Shown here in pieces: positions 13,524 through 13,554 of a stretch of 13,554 nucleotides of DNA (the stretch's first letter is position 1; the number at the start of each line of letters is the position of its first letter). The notes beneath the pieces are model-generated. The model saw only the letters and a list, made by a program, of their open reading frames with translations, made no database searches and was not told the origin of the DNA. The DNA is from Longimicrobiales bacterium (GTDB taxonomy: Bacteria; Gemmatimonadota; Gemmatimonadetes; Longimicrobiales; Gaopeijiaceae), in contig JAKMDG010000123.1 in the NCBI GenBank assembly GCA_022428035.1, forward strand, positions 1 through 13,554, in the 5' to 3' direction. A program made the position numbers and the translations under genes.

Positions 13524-13554
13524 AAAACCACTCTTCTCAGCACCACTCCACAGG

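Larger units (their letters stand above)
13230..13554. other. Gene-free end region: terminator-like hairpins, promoter, structured transcript
   Basis: These 325 bases carry no convincing coding frame. In order they hold a hairpin at 13285-13314, a hairpin with T4 at 13333-13363, a sigma-70-type promoter at 13378-13406 and a strongly self-complementary stretch at 13418-13523. The end (13524-13554) is A/C-rich and looks unstructured. No tRNA (no GTTCGAAT-type T loop) and no rRNA, tmRNA, RNase P or SRP RNA core motif is seen. The product of the new transcription unit probably lies to the right of the window. Confidence 0.5.

Noticed and set aside
13448..13554. ATG 13448 opens a frame that runs off the window end
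   Set aside because: About 35 codons without a ribosome binding site, of unlikely composition, and within strongly self-pairing RNA; could be a leader peptide or 5' end of a gene, but nothing supports it.
13230..13554. tRNA, rRNA, tmRNA, SRP or RNase P RNA at the right end
   Set aside because: None of the conserved core sequences of these RNAs (for example a tRNA T loop or the RNase P core GAGGAAAGTC) is present.

Overview
The window is GC-rich bacterial DNA with closely packed genes and typical house-keeping and cell-envelope content. The gene mix suggests a Gemmatimonadota-like organism: a one-pass membrane Ser/Thr kinase with a TolB/WD40-type propeller outside the membrane, a DUF5916/CBM9-like outer-membrane protein, a PorV-like barrel, and a cytosolic-type sulfotransferase. 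This placement is inference from gene families, not from a marker gene. I see no rRNA, tRNA, CRISPR array, insertion sequence or phage gene.

Layout from left to right. (1) Positions 2-1205, plus strand: the C-terminal end of an S41 (tail-specific) protease overlaps a complete PP2C-type Ser/Thr phosphatase by 20 bases. A strong hairpin at about 1209-1248 closes the unit. (2) 1272-1745, minus strand: a small cyclophilin-type peptidyl-prolyl isomerase. (3) 1961-7511, plus strand: a receptor-type Ser/Thr protein kinase split by an apparent single-base frameshift at 3797-3799, then a secreted or lipid-anchored alpha/beta hydrolase with a C-terminal jelly-roll-like domain, then a PAPS-dependent sulfotransferase. 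These are packed like an operon. (4) 7555-10081, minus strand: a four-gene unit read right to left, with a 71-residue zinc-ribbon protein, NudC-type NAD(H) pyrophosphatase (coupled by ATGA), a PorV/PorQ-like outer-membrane protein and a small one-TM protein of unknown function. (5) 10204-12624, plus strand: a DUF5916 outer-membrane protein with an N-terminal CBM9-like domain, divergent from unit 4. (6) 12720-13229, plus strand: translation initiation factor IF-1 (infA) and a 74-residue hydrophobic membrane protein with an excellent ribosome binding site. (7) 13230-13554: about 325 bases without a convincing gene. It holds terminator-like hairpins, a good sigma-70-type promoter (TTGACG, 17 bases, TACAGT) with a perfect dyad in its spacer, and a strongly structured transcribed region that runs to the window edge.

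How they may work together: the PP2C phosphatase and the Hanks-type kinase lie within 0.8 kb and are natural antagonists. The kinase is followed closely by an exported hydrolase and a sulfotransferase, so extracellular sensing and envelope or substrate modification may be linked; that link is inference. No clearly new multi-gene system was found. The items most worth a second look are the kinase frameshift and the promoter plus structured leader at the right edge.
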